Assembly (NCBI GenBank): GCA_009617715.1
Contig: VTFK01000015.1
Location: forward strand, 744,001-808,000
DNA from: Plectrocnemia conspersa
Taxonomy: Eukaryota; Arthropoda; Insecta; Trichoptera; Polycentropodidae
DNA: 64,000 bases
Direction: 5' to 3'
The translations under genes and the position numbers were made by a program. Below, piece by piece: positions 1 to 13,619 of this stretch. The notes below the pieces were generated by a model. It was not told where the DNA came from. It ran no database searches and was given only the letters and a program-made list of their open reading frames with translations. Each line of letters opens with the position of its first letter. The stretch's first letter is position 1.

Positions 1-480
1 GTATCGTAATCCAATTATCGATGCGTCACGATTCACGCAATATGTCACTTCTATTAGCTCCTGATGAGCAAAATACGACAATTTATCTAGTTCAAGCGTC
101 GATGGTGAATCATAACACGGTTATCGGATCAAGTTCATGATGCGTGACCCTGAAGGCGTCGCTGATGAGGAAAACCATCACCAGTCAATATCACTTAAGG
201 GTGACAACACTCGCATTATTCGGGGATTCGTTACCCCCGCGAGGGGCGATGATTCTATTAACCTGAGGTCAACGCCGAAGAAGGACATCGAACGGTCCCT
301 CCAGACGTTGAACCACGTGTCATAATCGGTAGCAGGAAACGTGTTTTGTCGCCTGTCTCCTTGGACCTCAATCGTAGCTTGACCTCAAGCTGAAAGCTCC
401 ACTCCACGAGTGTAGCACAAACACTATTTCGGCTCGTTACGCTGTCAAACTCTATTCTTTCCGTGTTTGAAATTCTGAAT
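1..480. other. GC-richer segment, unrecognised
   Basis: This block has a clearly more balanced base composition than the AT-rich DNA that follows. A 62-codon plus-strand frame (137-325) and a comparable open minus-strand stretch cover the same bases. I recognise neither as a known protein. It could be an exon, a regulatory block or the edge of a mobile element cut by the window border. No splice sites or repeat ends could be assigned. Confidence 0.3.
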
Positions 481-3400
481 CCAAATTGGTCAACAGTTTG
501 GTTTAATGCTCGTGACTTGATGAAAATTTGTTTTTATTTGAAGATGTTGGCGGAAGTTTTGGCACGAGGACCAAATCATCAACCATCGCAAACATAAATA
601 TTGACACTTATCAGTCCACATTAATATAAAAATAAACTACACATGTATAAAAATAATATTAATAAGTAATTAGCACACTCATATTAACATGGCTTTCCTT
701 GAATTTTACGTTATTTATAAATACATACAATTAATTTATTTTAAAACAAATTAGGCTGATCATTATAAAATTTAAATGTAATGTATTAGGCTAAAATAAC
801 TTTTGCGCGCATTGGGTGCCGAAGAGGGAAGCAGATGTTGGAATCGAAAAACACGTTCACTGACTCACCAAATACATTTAAGTTTATGTTGTATTTTAAT
901 TGTATTAAATATCAATCGCAAAATTAAATCTTTACGTTCCAAATATTCTGATTTAGTGTTGAATATTATCAAGCTCTTTAAAATAGTATTCATATCTAAA
1001 AAAATGCATATTGGAGAGTGGCGTTTTGCTACATATATAACCTGTCGTAGCCTTCATGATCACATTTACATACTTATGATAAATGGGACCTCGCTGTAGT
1101 ATCTTATATATAATTGTTCTTCTTAATAATTATGCTACTTTATTAAAAGGCTTACATTTGGTATGGTAAGTCACCGTACTCTATAACGTGAATCAATTTT
1201 ATATTGGTTTTACCACACACACACACACATTAACGTGTAACTATTATTACGATACGTAACTTTTACGCGCACGCAAATGATCGCCATTGCCCAATCCGTC
1301 CAAAACACCGGTCGGTTTTTATTAATAGAAAATATGTAAATCACCATTGACGACGAAGATCTATTAAGGCGAATCAACAGAATTTCCACAATCAAGTTTT
1401 CTTGTTCGCTTTCACCGCGAACTTGGCGGTCAAATCAGTAGTGGTACAACAACAAACCAACGCAAGATAATTCATCGGTGAATGTAGCTTTAAACAAGTT
1501 AAAATTTTATGTCAAAACTTTAAAGCGTCAACAGCTTTTAATACGACTTTTTTATAGGGCTTTTTTAATAATTAAATTGTTGTATAATTCATTGTATCGA
1601 TGAAGAGTTGCGGACTGTCGCTCGGCAACTCCCAGCTAATTCGCACCACCCAGCTCCTCAAAAAACTTTTAATGCAATGATCTGATGCATGTATGATGGA
1701 CCTAATCTTTTGGCCACTTTTATATTATTTGTGTATTAGGTCACGAGGGCCGATTTTTAAATAAATTAAATTTGATATCGGAAACGCTCTAAGCAAAACG
1801 AGTCGCAAATTTTCGGTTATGAAATTTGCATATTATTATGAGGATCGTCTCTCGTAATATCTTTGGTGAAATCGAATCTCTCGAGACAAGGATGTCCTGG
1901 TTTTAATACATAGAATAACGCTAGTTATATAGTTATATAACACATATTAAGTCACAATATATTATCTACATACCAGTATTGGATTTGTCTAAAATTTAAC
2001 ACCGATTTTTTTAAATGATTTATTTATTTTATTTCATTTTACGCAATATTTATCAATCAAATAAAATAAGCATAAAATTAATGGACAACAAACATCTGTT
2101 GGGTAAAGGTTTTCATTAATATTGACCTTCAGCGGAACGCAACGAAATATGTATAAATTTATGGATGTGAAATATTTAAATTGAGTTATGGCGAAATTTT
2201 GGTTATAGATATTGTCCATGAAGTGTATCGCGTTTTTGGATAGTTTGCCATAAAAATAAATATAAATATATGTTAAAATGAATACCAGACATTCAATTTA
2301 TATTTTTAATAATGGTATATTCACTATCCTATAAAACATAAATGTAGAGTAAATGAGTATAGTGGAAAACTACCAATATCTCAAGCGATAAATAATAGGA
2401 TTTAATAAAAATTAATTTGTATGAAAAAGTGGCAACGTCCGCTATTTTCGAAATTTGTTTTATTGTTAAAATGGATAGTGCTGGATATCCTCTAAAAGCT
2501 TCGTTGAAGAAAGAATCGTAAAACCACCATTCTGGCAAAAATAACACAATTTTTGGAAAAACAACCAATGTCCTGAACATTGGTGGTTCTTTACATTAAA
2601 CTGACTAAATTTATGTATGTTTTCTTCCTTAAAATTTCAAAAAGGTTCAATTAATTAATAAAATATTTTTTTCATATTTCGTGAAAATATTAATAATTTC
2701 GTATAAAAGTTTTATATTCCTCGTTTTTGTTAAATTCGAGTTGGCCACAGACACAAATGTGGAATAAAAAATAAAATAAAATGTGATGATACATGTACGT
2801 ATTATATAATTCTAGAAACTGTGAACCCTTAGCGACCCTTTTTTACACAGGAGGATTGAGCACTTTGTATTACAAAAACGCCGCAAAAACACAAGAGCAA
2901 ACGCATCACGTGCATAGTTTGTGCGCGCATATCATATATTTTTTTATTTAATTTTATTTTATTCAATATCGAGGGGATACTAATTTGTTACATTACTAAA
3001 AAAAATATGCAACATGTACAAATAATCAGTTGAGTGATTTGGATGTAATTTTTGAGCACTTTACATTTTATAATGTAAAGTTCTTCGATTAACATAATTA
3101 ATAAACAAAAAACGCATTTTAAATAAAAGTAAACTAGAGTTAATTAGAAATAATAAGGGTGAAAGGAATTCATCATATTAATCATGTGGGTGCGGATATT
3201 TTCGTAAAAAATATTGGAAGTGATTGCAGGTATTCAGGTAATATTTATATTTAAACAGTGAAAAACCATATTGTTATTATTGTTAATGTTGCAGTATTAT
3301 TTGAAAACATTACTACAAAAATTGGGACAAAATTATTTTAATGGCGTGAAATAAAATAATATCCTTCATTCTAGAAAAACCGAATATTGAATATTTTTAT

Positions 3401-5220
3401 TTTATGAAAAATGTACAAAATAGATCATTCATTTTTCTGAGCTTTGGGATCGATTTAAAATTACTAAAAATATTGATATTCCTACTACAATCAACTTTTT
3501 GTAATCATATGATATTTCTTTGAAAGCTCAAAAAAGCTCTGATTTATTAAGCTTTAACAAAACACAGAAATTACTAAAATCACTAATTATTCAAAAAAAA
3601 CTAAACGTGCCTCGAGTGATAAGATTAATTCTATGCATTTTTTAGAATTGATATTATATTATTTTCTAATAATAATCTGCTACTTTAAATATTTTTTTAT
3701 TTATTTACCTATTTTACGTGTTTTTTTAGTATTTTTAATGCACGCATGTACATATATTATATATTCAATGATGTTAAATCGAAACGGTAAATATAAGTAA
3801 ATTGTAAATACATACATATATTAAAAAATAAAGTTTTATCGGGAAACCGCCAAAGTATATACATACCCAAAAAAACAACTAATGTTCAAGATGATTTTTT
3901 TTTTTATTTTTTTTTTGTGTGTATTATTTATTTCTAATATCAATTTATTATCTTTGTGTTCATATTTGAAACGTATTAAATATAGTATTTCCTTGTAATA
4001 AAAAAAAAAAATAGTTTTTACTCTCTCCCCCGTAAAAAATGTTTTTTATGACAATGATGGTTCCTCAAATAAGGTCTTCAACTTTGAAGCGATTCCAATC
4101 ATACGTCGAAAAAAAAAACCTCCATTTTTACTGAGCGTGGATAGGAGCATTTATCACGCATATGGTTAACTTTCATTAACATTCAGCAAAAATCCGCTTC
4201 TCTCTTCACGTGAAACCTGATACAGCTACATCCAGAATTTAACCCGAAAATAACCATGCTGACAATAAACATTCATTTTGCACTAAAATTAAATATAAAA
4301 AAAATGAATATGCATCTAAACAAGGAATTTCTCGAGATTTATCAAAGTCTTGATTTACATGATTGAAATCAGTGAAAGAAATAGAATCTCTAATGCTAAG
4401 TATTCTGATTTTTTTTTGAGAATCTTTGATTCGAGATTTGTATATATAATACAATGCATATCGCCGACTTTAATTACATTTGTTTATCTTAAATTCTATC
4501 CTTGAGCCAAGTGGATTTATCTGATGACTTTAAAATTAATCTACAACTCATCAACAACCGAAGATTTGTAAAAGCAATCAGATTTTTTATTTCTACTCTA
4601 AGCTCTTTAAGCGAATGTAAAATTTGTATTATTGATATTTTTTATTAGTTATTAAAAGTTAATAAATACTTTAATAGGCAATAATTTAAATAATCAAAAT
4701 TAGCTTCCGTTTACGTAGTTCCTGCTACCAATATTAATTATTTTTTTTAATTTTACGAATCAATCGATCATAAGAAATCTGTAATTATTAATCTTGTGCT
4801 TTAACTAAATATTTTGATATTCTCTGAGTTATATTAAAACAGCCAAAGCATATGTAATCTTTGTAAATTCTGGATAATCAATAAATCATCTTGTTATTCT
4901 GTACATTGTGGTGAATTTTAATGTTTAAGCAGTTTATTTTGTACGGACTTTTACATCCGAATTTTTTCACTACGCTTTGAGGTTCGTGTTAAAATGTTTT
5001 AAACATTTATAAACAATATTTTTTATGGAGCTACCACATTCTCCGGAAATAATACAAGAATGCAAAGCAGCTATGAAGTGCACAGATATTATTAACAATA
5101 TTACGAAATGTTTTGTTCGATAAATAAATTTGCATATAGTTTCTAATCTCGAGATATTTTAAAAAATATTTAAAAAAAATCCTAAATTAAATTTTCAGGA
5201 AATATTTTAAAATAAATAAG
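481..5220. other. AT-rich stretch without recognisable genes
   Basis: Long homopolymer A/T runs, short frames only, and a short CA run near 1,214. No coding similarity, RNA gene or repeat ends were seen. If HMGCR continues to the left of the window, this would be intronic DNA of that gene. Confidence 0.5.
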
Positions 5221-5816
5221 TAAATGTTTTTAAAGATGCTTGCAAGAAGGCGATCGTTACGAGGAGCTGGTACAATTCATGTATTGAGCACAATTTTTTC
5301 GGTTAGGCCAGATTTATCACTTTTGCTTTTAAAATATAAAACAGTGTTGTATAATAAAATATATATAAATTCAATTAAAAATTCACAATTCATTGCAATC
5401 GAGAAAATTTGTACAACTTCAAAATTAAATACACGGCAAGTGACGCGTTTTACTTCGCTTTCGTTTCGTACAGTCGCATCGTCACAGAGAGATGCTCAGC
5501 TCGAATTAGTTATTGTAATTTTTCAATCCGATCGGTCAGTAAATTGCGACAGTGCACGCGGGCCGCATTCGTAACGTGTTACCAATATAAAATACGATTA
5601 TATTATACACAATAATACATTTCAACGATACACATAAATAATGCCGATCGCGCTTTTCATTCTCGGTACACTTTTCGTTTTGGAAAACGGCGACTGCTTC
5701 ACTTTCACCTGGTAACACACGGTTCATGAAAATATGCGTTGAATCGGTATCGTGCGCGTTTTCTAAGGCCGATCACACACGCGCGTGTGGCGCGACCTTT
5801 ACGTTCGAGTCAAGTT

Positions 5817-6510
5817 GGTTATTGCCTAACATTATGATAATCAGCGACGTAGTCGAAAATGTTTAGAGAACATTGAGCTGATACCGGAAGTCAGATAAAA
5901 ATAGCATAATGTACATTTTCGCATTCACAGATTGAAATCTTATGGCGGTACAATGGTTAAAAACAGTAGAAGTTCTTTGAAAGCATCGGTTTAGATGAAA
6001 TAAGAGCGTTAGAAGAAAAGCGTAAGCTCTCGCACTCTCAAATAAAGTTATATTGTAATTTAGATTTTTATTAAAAAAATAAATTAATATTTGAGTGAAT
6101 ATGAACCATTTCGATTTTAAATCAAAATCGCCGTTTTTAAGACTAAATATTCGAATAAGCCTAATATTTGTTTCAAATAAAGTAGTAGTGTAAAAATACT
6201 AAAGTGGCTCACCGTGAAACATAAAATTAAAGATTTACGTTACAGTAATTGCATGGTTATTATTAGCATCACATTATGATAATAGGCAACATCTTCCAAA
6301 ATGTAAAGAGAGTCAGACTTAAAAAAATGTATATTATACATTTCCGTATTTACAGATTAAAATCTTTTTTTGAGTTTGTACAATAGTTAAAAACAATACA
6401 TTATTCAAACGTATATGTTTAAATGAATTGAAAGATTTATTAAAAAAAGTATCTTTTCACTGCGCAGTCAAAATAATATATTTATTTTATTAAAAAAAAA
6501 CAGCTTATAA
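5817..6510. repeat. Diverged direct repeat, two copies about 430 bp apart
   Basis: Bases 5,817-6,080 and 6,254-6,510 are diverged copies of one sequence. Shared landmarks in the same order are ACATTATGATAAT (5,829; 6,271), ACAGATT.AAATCTT (5,927; 6,352), and TACAAT.GTTAAAAACA. The offset drifts from 442 to 425 bp, so small indels have accumulated. This is either an old local duplication or two copies of the same interspersed repeat. A GC-richer segment (about 5,430-5,810) precedes the first copy. Confidence 0.55.
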
Positions 6511-7110
6511 AAACAAGAGGCTGTTAACTAATTAAATTTCAATAAAACATAACCGAGAAAAGCAGTAATTTTTAAAATTTTCTAGCTTGTAGCAATTATA
6601 GAAGAAAATTGCGGTTGTTTCTTTGTAATCAAGTAAATTTAAATGAATTTTTAATGATTTCCAATCTGGGTTTCACGAGTTTTTTATATTTTCAATGTAA
6701 TAATTTCGTACAATAAATGACGCGGAATACGCGTTACCCGCCTTCACGAGAATAATTCAAATGACACGGCTTCCGCGTGAATCGTCGCGAAAGTGTTAAT
6801 AAGAAAAAATATAGAAAATGTCAATGATGTTTTCATCGAAACATATGTTGTATAAATGGAAAAATAATCACAAAATTAATTTTGCACAGAAATTATAATT
6901 TTAATATACAAATATCGAATTCCGAATGTATATAGAATTCATCAAATTGTAATTAGGGGAAAAAAAAGAAACATAATTGGGTTAAAAAAATGTATATATA
7001 TATATATGTATATGATATACAGCACTTTGTTGAAGCTTTGGTTTCGTGATTTTTATATTTAAATTACAGTGATAATGATTATAATTCTTGATTTTTATAA
7101 GCAAAAAAAA
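6511..7110. other. AT-rich spacer
   Basis: No gene seen. A small GC-richer patch at about 6,720-6,800 contains CpG-rich words, and a short TA run lies near 6,990. Confidence 0.4.
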
Positions 7111-7111
7111 T

Positions 7112-7258
7112 CTCTTAAATAAAATAGTCAGTATTATAATTAATATTACTAACAATTTTATTTTATTTAAGAGTCACCGACCATTTATTTTTAAAAAACT
7201 GTTCGGTGACTCTTAAATAAAATAGTCAATAATATAATTATTATTACTGGCAATTTTC
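7112..7258. repeat. 22-bp perfect inverted repeat inside a short direct duplication
   Basis: Bases 7,159-7,180 and 7,203-7,224 are perfect reverse complements with a 22-base loop and carry the core AAGAGTCACCGA / TCGGTGACTCTT. In addition, 7,112-7,159 and 7,210-7,258 are near-identical direct copies, both beginning CTCTTAAATAAAATAGTCA. The right stem arm is therefore the start of the second direct copy. The arrangement resembles a small palindromic MITE or a duplication that flipped. Confidence 0.7.
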
Positions 7259-7259
7259 A

Positions 7260-8385
7260 AATCTAGCAACCCTTATAATCAATCGTTCGCTTGTAAAATA
7301 CTAATATTCGGTCTAAATAGAACTTACAATTTAATTTAAATCATAACTTTTTATATAAAAAATGATTTTTAAATTTAATAAATTTAAAAAACCATTTATT
7401 TAAAATACTGACCATTTAATCTAATTACTAGACAAAAACAAACAAAATTACTGACCCAATAAATACAAGCCAATTTTACATATAAATTTTATTGATTTAC
7501 CTGAAATGATTTTCTTAGCCTAATAATTTTCTTCTTTTTCAATCAATTGTTAAAAATATTATTTATTAAGATAAATATCTATAAGTAATTAATAAATAAC
7601 TGATCTTCGCTACAATCTTTAAAATTAATTATTTTTAGATGCATAAAATGTATTAAAATTATTCGACTTATTTCTTAATTCTGAAATTTTATTTATTTTA
7701 AGCTTTTACTGATATTGGAGAATTTATATTATTGACACTTTAACAGCGATTTAGACTTTGATAACAGTTTTCACTATCAATTTTAAAATATCAATATTAG
7801 CCTCCGTTCATTAGTTCCTCATATCAATATCAAATTTATGAATTATCAGAGTAAGTTATGTTAGATCGTGATAAAATATAATCGTATCATATTTTAATAT
7901 TAAAACATTGATTTTATTCTACAATTTTAATTTGAAAATTACAAAAATAACGAGATAAGTTTGCTGTTAAGAAGCGTTTTGTGGGTAAAACAAAGCTCTC
8001 AGATAGCACCTGTATGTTTATTCAGATATGCGAGACGTAAGACTTTTAAGCGAAATTAATTCGATGAGCAGTATCGAGAGATTGATGTCGTCAGGAGAGC
8101 CGGACATTGATCCCACACGGACGACTCGATGCTTGCAAAGCGATTAACTTTGAATAAGCCTTATAATAAGATAAACGCGACTGCAATTGTTGTATAAAAT
8201 ATAGAAAAATTTTTCAAATCTTAAATGAACATTATAATTTGTTATAAATAATATGTAGTTTAGTTTCATAGTTTTAAGTAGTTTTTTATATAAATTAAAA
8301 CAAAGGGATTATATGCCTTGTTCTAATTCTTTATTATAAACATGATATAAATCACTTACAGGATAAATAAAATATCTTTACTGCA
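7260..8385. other. AT-rich spacer
   Basis: No gene recognised. A short GC-richer patch lies at about 8,030-8,150. Confidence 0.4.
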
Positions 8386-8559
8386 TTAACACTTGACGGG
8401 TGTCATTAAAAATAGGTAATATCGAAAAAAATAAAATAGTATTAATATATTTGCATTGTTCAATCATAAAAAGTCGTAAAAAAACCAGAAAAAATACTGT
8501 CTGATATAAATCAAATCAGAAACCCGTCAATTTGACAGGTTTCGTAAACCTAGTGTTAA
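8386..8559. mobile_element. Short TTAA-flanked MITE (piggyBac-like)
   Basis: The element starts TTAACACTTGACGGGT and ends ACCTAGTGTTAA. Both ends therefore read TTAACACT inward and are bounded by TTAA, the target site duplicated by piggyBac-type transposases. A subterminal GACGGGT is mirrored by ACCCGTC near 8,522. At 174 bp it is too short to encode anything and would be non-autonomous. The family assignment rests on TTAA and the terminal octamer only. Confidence 0.5.
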
Positions 8560-10170
8560 TATTAAAACAACAATCAATATTTTACACACAAACGTATCTC
8601 TTATGTCCAATGCCGAACGGAGTTTTTTATTTGCAACTAATCTATAAAATTTATACATTGAATTTCGATGAGAAAAAAATCAATGACGTGTGTATTTTCT
8701 TTGCATTTTTTTTATACTTAATTTTGGTTTTGCATTTTTAATATGTTTATAAGCAGAAAAAAACGCGAAATTGGCTTAAGCATAATAACAACAACATCGT
8801 AAATTAATTCTACATGCGTTGTAGTAGCAAAAAACACAATATTCAAAACAGTTATTTATCATATTAATAGTTAAGCTTAATTTTAATTGTTTATTGAAAA
8901 TCCATTAATAAAATAATATACATCTTAATTAATAAGACTGCTATACAAATTTGAGATATAAACCTATTTCCCACGATGCCTTCAAAGGAGAAGAAAGTGA
9001 GCAAGCTAGTCACAGTAAAAAAAAATAAAAAAATCCAATTAGTTAATCTAGCCCGTGTTTAGTATACATACTGTAATATTTAATCGTTAATAATAAAAAC
9101 TATTCGTCATTAATTAAATGAAAAAAAAAAACACATCAAAGTCTGTATAACATGTAAATCTTTATTGTACATACGTAACGGCATACTAATAAAAATTTTT
9201 AATTTGCAAATACAAGTAGATTATTGCTTTTTTAGTTTCGTCAAAGATTTTGGAATACATTTTGAAACTTTGAGTTGAAAAAATGGCACAGAAAAAACGA
9301 TCACATTATGTAATCGATAAAAAAACACATTACACATGTAATTGATACAATTAAAAGTTGTATCATTACGCTCACTTTTTTCTAATAATGACAATTTGTA
9401 AGACCACATTTACATTTCGCAAATAGTACCGCATAGATACAATGAATAAATCTATAATATATTGAACAGATAAAATTTAATATCAGTTTTATTCACACAA
9501 ATAATTTTATTATTCATATTATTATTTTCAATTATAATAAAATTATTTTATAACAAAACACTAATTTTTAATTAAAAATGCAGTAATGTGAAAATAACAA
9601 GGTACAAAGTTTGAAGCCAGATTATTTCGCTGCTCAATTTTATGTATTCATCGATTGCCAATATAGTCGTAATTTTACAAATAATTTATAGTTATTATAT
9701 AAAATGATAATTGCGTTAAAGGATTTGACGTAATTTCTGAAACCCTAGTAATATTATAACTGCTGTGATTTATTGTTTTTGGATACTGAACCAATTGCAT
9801 GATTTTTTCATTATATTATATAACGACTACAGTTTTGAGATATTCATTTTAACGATTTCCTCGTGCTGTTTTTATTACTGTAATGCGTTTTACAATTTTT
9901 TTTTTTTTTTTTGTATCATATATGCACATGAGTTTTATCATATTTTTCCTGAAACGAGTAAAAATTTCAACGAAAGTTAAAAAATAGGTATTTGCAATAA
10001 AATTGCAGAGAAAACATTGATACTCAAATGAATGAAAAGGAAAATTTTTACGACAGAAATAATCCAAACCACAAATATGTATGATACAAAATTATAATTC
10101 AAAATAACCTAGTGATTGTAATTGAAATAACAAATATTTAAAAAAAATATGATGCCACTTTAAAGAATCC
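8560..10170. other. AT-rich spacer
   Basis: Only short frames and homopolymer runs. No RNA gene or transposase similarity seen. Confidence 0.4.
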
Positions 10171-10171
10171 A

Positions 10172-10555
10172 TTATCTTTTTAAGTGTAAACGTACATCGA
10201 AGTAAATATATAAATACATATGTATGTTAGTTATTATATCATCACACACATAATACAAATATTTGTCATTAGAGCATAAAATATTTAAACTCAGATAAAA
10301 GGCTTCCAGTGGAATATTCACGAAGCGATATTGTCTATCAAGGTCCGAAGCACTAAATATTATGGTTAGGGCGTAGAAATGATCACGAATCAAATGTCTT
10401 GCGCAAGAGAAGAGTGAGAATTTTGTAACCGAAAAACCACTTTTCTCCATCGCACCCACCCACTTTCTTCGGAAGCTCAAAGATGATGCAACTCGCACGA
10501 TTGTGTTTTTTAAAACATTTTTAGCTAATAAGAAGAGAGTAGATCTAAAATACAT
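10172..10555 (-). pseudogene. Degenerate THAP-like zinc-finger fragment
   Basis: The 127-codon minus-strand frame is unusually long for this AT-rich DNA. Its middle resembles the second half of a THAP DNA-binding domain: an RRKWVGAM helix, then VTKFSL, then a C-x2-H pair (CARH) followed by LIRDHF, then a DLDRQ...FVNIPLEAF stretch. The FP/LP motif expected just upstream of RRKW appears in another frame (FELPKK), which suggests a frameshift. The N-terminal C2 pair was not found and the tail is AT-rich nonsense. It is probably a relic of a THAP gene or of a THAP-bearing transposon. I am only moderately sure; the ORF could be fortuitous. Confidence 0.4.
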
Positions 10556-10559
10556 TTTT

Positions 10560-12850
10560 AACCGGTAACAGATAAATCACATAAATTGGACCAGCTCCTC
10601 ATAGCTAACGCCGAATACATATTTCTGAATAAGGGACTATATTATGTTTTATTATGATGCGTAAAGTACTTATATTAACGTAACTGTTAAAAATACCATA
10701 CTGCTTGAAATTATCTAAATGAGCTCGAAAAACATACTAATACAATTCTGTTAAGTATCACATTTAAACAAACACAGACAAAAAAAAAAATATGTAAATC
10801 TAACGAAGCATTCTAAAAGACATCATCGAAAGAATGAAATTCTTTGACACAAATATTAATTCAATAAAAACTATATGTACACATATATTTCCATGGTAGT
10901 ATTTCTTTTCGAATATCATAACATCATTATTCATTTTATTTAATGTTTCAATTTTACGCTCGTTTGATACTGACATTATAACTCGATTTACCGTAATAAA
11001 AAAATATTACCGTAAAAAGACTCGAGTATTTTTTATGCAATGTAAATTATCCGTGGCTTGATTGATGCTTTTATTACATAATACTAAAGGTCAATGGGCA
11101 TGTTTGTTTTATTTATTAACTGACTAACCTAACCGATTGTTAACAAAAAGTATCAATAATGCGTACTTTTGTATTCAGTTATATATTTATGATAATGATG
11201 TCACTCTGTGTTTCCTTTCTTATGATGCGCGATGACTTCATTTTGAGCATATACGAATTATATGTAAACTGGAATATGCAGCTAAGTGAATTCTACATAT
11301 CGTATATTTTAACACGCCCCTGTGATCTATTGTTATGATGGTGAAGGCAAGGAGACTTGAGAATTAAAGCCGCTTTAAGATAAACAGTAAATCACCGAGA
11401 ATCAATTAAATTATAGAAATAAACATTTGTATGTATTATATTCATAACCAACCGTGTTTTATTGCAGTTTTAGTGAAAGTTTAGCACTATAATTGAGCAA
11501 AAATATTAAGGGTAAATTTGTGCTTAATTTCAACTGTAATTGACTGAAACTAGCATCATCCCTTGAATTGAGAAATTGATTTTATTCACTTTTGAATTAT
11601 TATATTGATGGCGCAAGTATTACTCGTTCTTGAAGCCATTGATTGTATGTAATATGTCATAAAGCAAGTTAAGTCTTTAGTAAGACATACAAATAGAAAC
11701 ACTTATTTTATTTAGAACACCGTTTTTTAACATACTGTTAATAAATAGTAAGACTTAAACTATAAAACCATATATAGGAATAAAGTTTAAAAAATGGCTC
11801 TATAAATTCGATGTGTGTAGTGATGCTAATTTTAAATCTCAATAGACGCATCAAACCTTGACATCGAATTATCAACCGCTATCATAGTAATTTCTTTTAG
11901 AAAATCGTCACAAACTACTTATTAGCGAAACGCGTTTGCGAATAAAAGCCTACCGCAAAAATATACACACAATCCGAAGAGAAGTGGGTACAAGTAAAAG
12001 TAAGAATTACTCAATTCGCTTAAACTCGAACGCAAACAGCATAAAAGTGTTACAACAATGATCAATAATTCCGAAATCGAAAAGTGCGAACTGTGCCTGT
12101 TTTTTTTTAAACTTATAACTACGCCACAAATCGCGAGGGGTGGCATTGATCAAATATTTGTGTTAAATGGCGGATCTTCAATGGATTATTTAATATACAA
12201 CGAGTGCAAAAAACGTGTGAAAAGAGTATCGATTAGAAAGTTGTTCAACATACATATTTATACAAAGAGCGATGAGATTATAAATTGCGGTCGAAAATTA
12301 TACACAAACTCAGTTACGCAATGTGTGTTTTATGCGCGAGTTCGGCTTTAGAATAAATATTGGCGTTAACTTTAACTGATAAAGCAATAGGTGAATTCGT
12401 GGCTACTATATAAACGAACGTGCGAATGTGAAATACTGATAGCAATGTATTTAAAAAAAAAAGGAAAAATATAGGTGTAAATAATATGACAAAATAGCTA
12501 TATGCATTGAACCGGAAGATATTTAGGTAAACATGAATGGCACTCATAATATATTATTTCCCAAACGATGTTAAAATTATAAATAAACATAATTATTAGG
12601 TATACACTAGCGTTGAAAAGTATGATAATATATTAACCCTTTGATTGCCGAAATCAGATATGTATACCGAGAATTGTCGAATCTGACATCACCATCAAAG
12701 AAAGAATTCTTTTCATTTTTAATGGACTTAAGAGTATTTGCTTCAGAAGTAAATAACATATTTTTCAGGCATACATTTTTAATCTAATACATCAATATTT
12801 TGGTCTTAAAAGGTTCGGCTACTAAAGGCAAAAGCATGATTACTGTGATT
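10560..12850. other. AT-rich spacer
   Basis: No gene recognised. The short frames at 11,922-12,351 on both strands show no familiar motifs. A single piggyBac-like terminus (TTAACCCTTTGATTGCC) occurs at about 12,636, without a visible partner. Confidence 0.4.
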
Positions 12851-12859
12851 TTTTCCAGT

Positions 12860-12970
12860 CTTCTAGACTAAGTTTCACGTGCTCTTTGAAATGCGACATG
12901 GCTTGAAAATTGGACTATTAAATAGAAGGTAGCTAAGTTCTCTGATGAGAGTAAAATAAATTATTAAAAA
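12860..12970 (+). pseudogene. Tc1-like transposase fragment
   Basis: Translation around 12,908-12,963 gives ENWTIK, a stop, then KVAKFSDESKIN. This matches the Tc1-family block around the second catalytic Asp (NWT...W..V.FSDESKFN). One stop lies inside, and little of the transposase is readable on either side. It is a short relic of the same group as the copies near 13.8 and 24.4 kb. Confidence 0.6.
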
Positions 12971-13139
12971 AATAAAATTGTGTCGACCACACACAAGCCC
13001 TCGTTACGACCAAAATAAATAACATGCAAGGATTCTCCGATGTATTGAAAAAATATTTTTTTGTTGCGGAACGGTCACGAATATAATAAATCGCCGGATC
13101 CACAAGATTCCCGTTGCAGTATACGACCATGGACAATGC

Positions 13140-13560
13140 CCACCAAGCAAATGTCGCTTTCTAAAGGCGTATAAACAAAGGAGTACATCTATTGTGATTG
13201 GTCAGCAAGTTTTGCAGCCCTGGATACTTAAGCCTGGACTCCGATGAGGAGTAGGCAGTCACTAGCAGCCACCTGAAGACTGAGGCAGATACTCGAAGAG
13301 TCCAGCAGATACCATACTGTCATGGGCGCTCACATCCCGAGAGGGACTCTTCCACGAGCACCACCGTAGCAGAAAGAGATCGTCCTCCGCTATACTGTCG
13401 CTGCCACGCCATCTACAAGTCCTTTGAGGACCTCCCACGGACATCTACCACCGCTCGAAAAAAACATCTCGCCATTTATCGTCTATCGCAATTGTAATAT
13501 AATCTAATAAAACTCTAACACCTTGCGTAACACTGTCAACGAATTCAACACCCCCTAGGG
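13140..13560. repeat. GC-richer block, possible solo LTR or other repeat
   Basis: About 400 bp with composition unlike its surroundings, inserted next to Tc1 relics. It contains CACTTAAG-like promoter words near 13,226 and an AATAAAA signal near 13,505, as in many LTRs. I could not fix TG...CA ends or a target duplication. Its minus strand has a 60-codon open frame (13,262-13,444) with no recognised motif. It could equally be a fragment of some other element. Confidence 0.25.
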
Positions 13561-13619
13561 TAAAAATATTTGATTTGATCGGTAATAACCAATCATCAGT
13601 TAAAAAACTATTTAAATAT

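Noticed and set aside
12636..12720. TTAACCCTTTGATTGCC, like a piggyBac terminus
   Set aside because: No matching second end with TTAA was found within a few kilobases.
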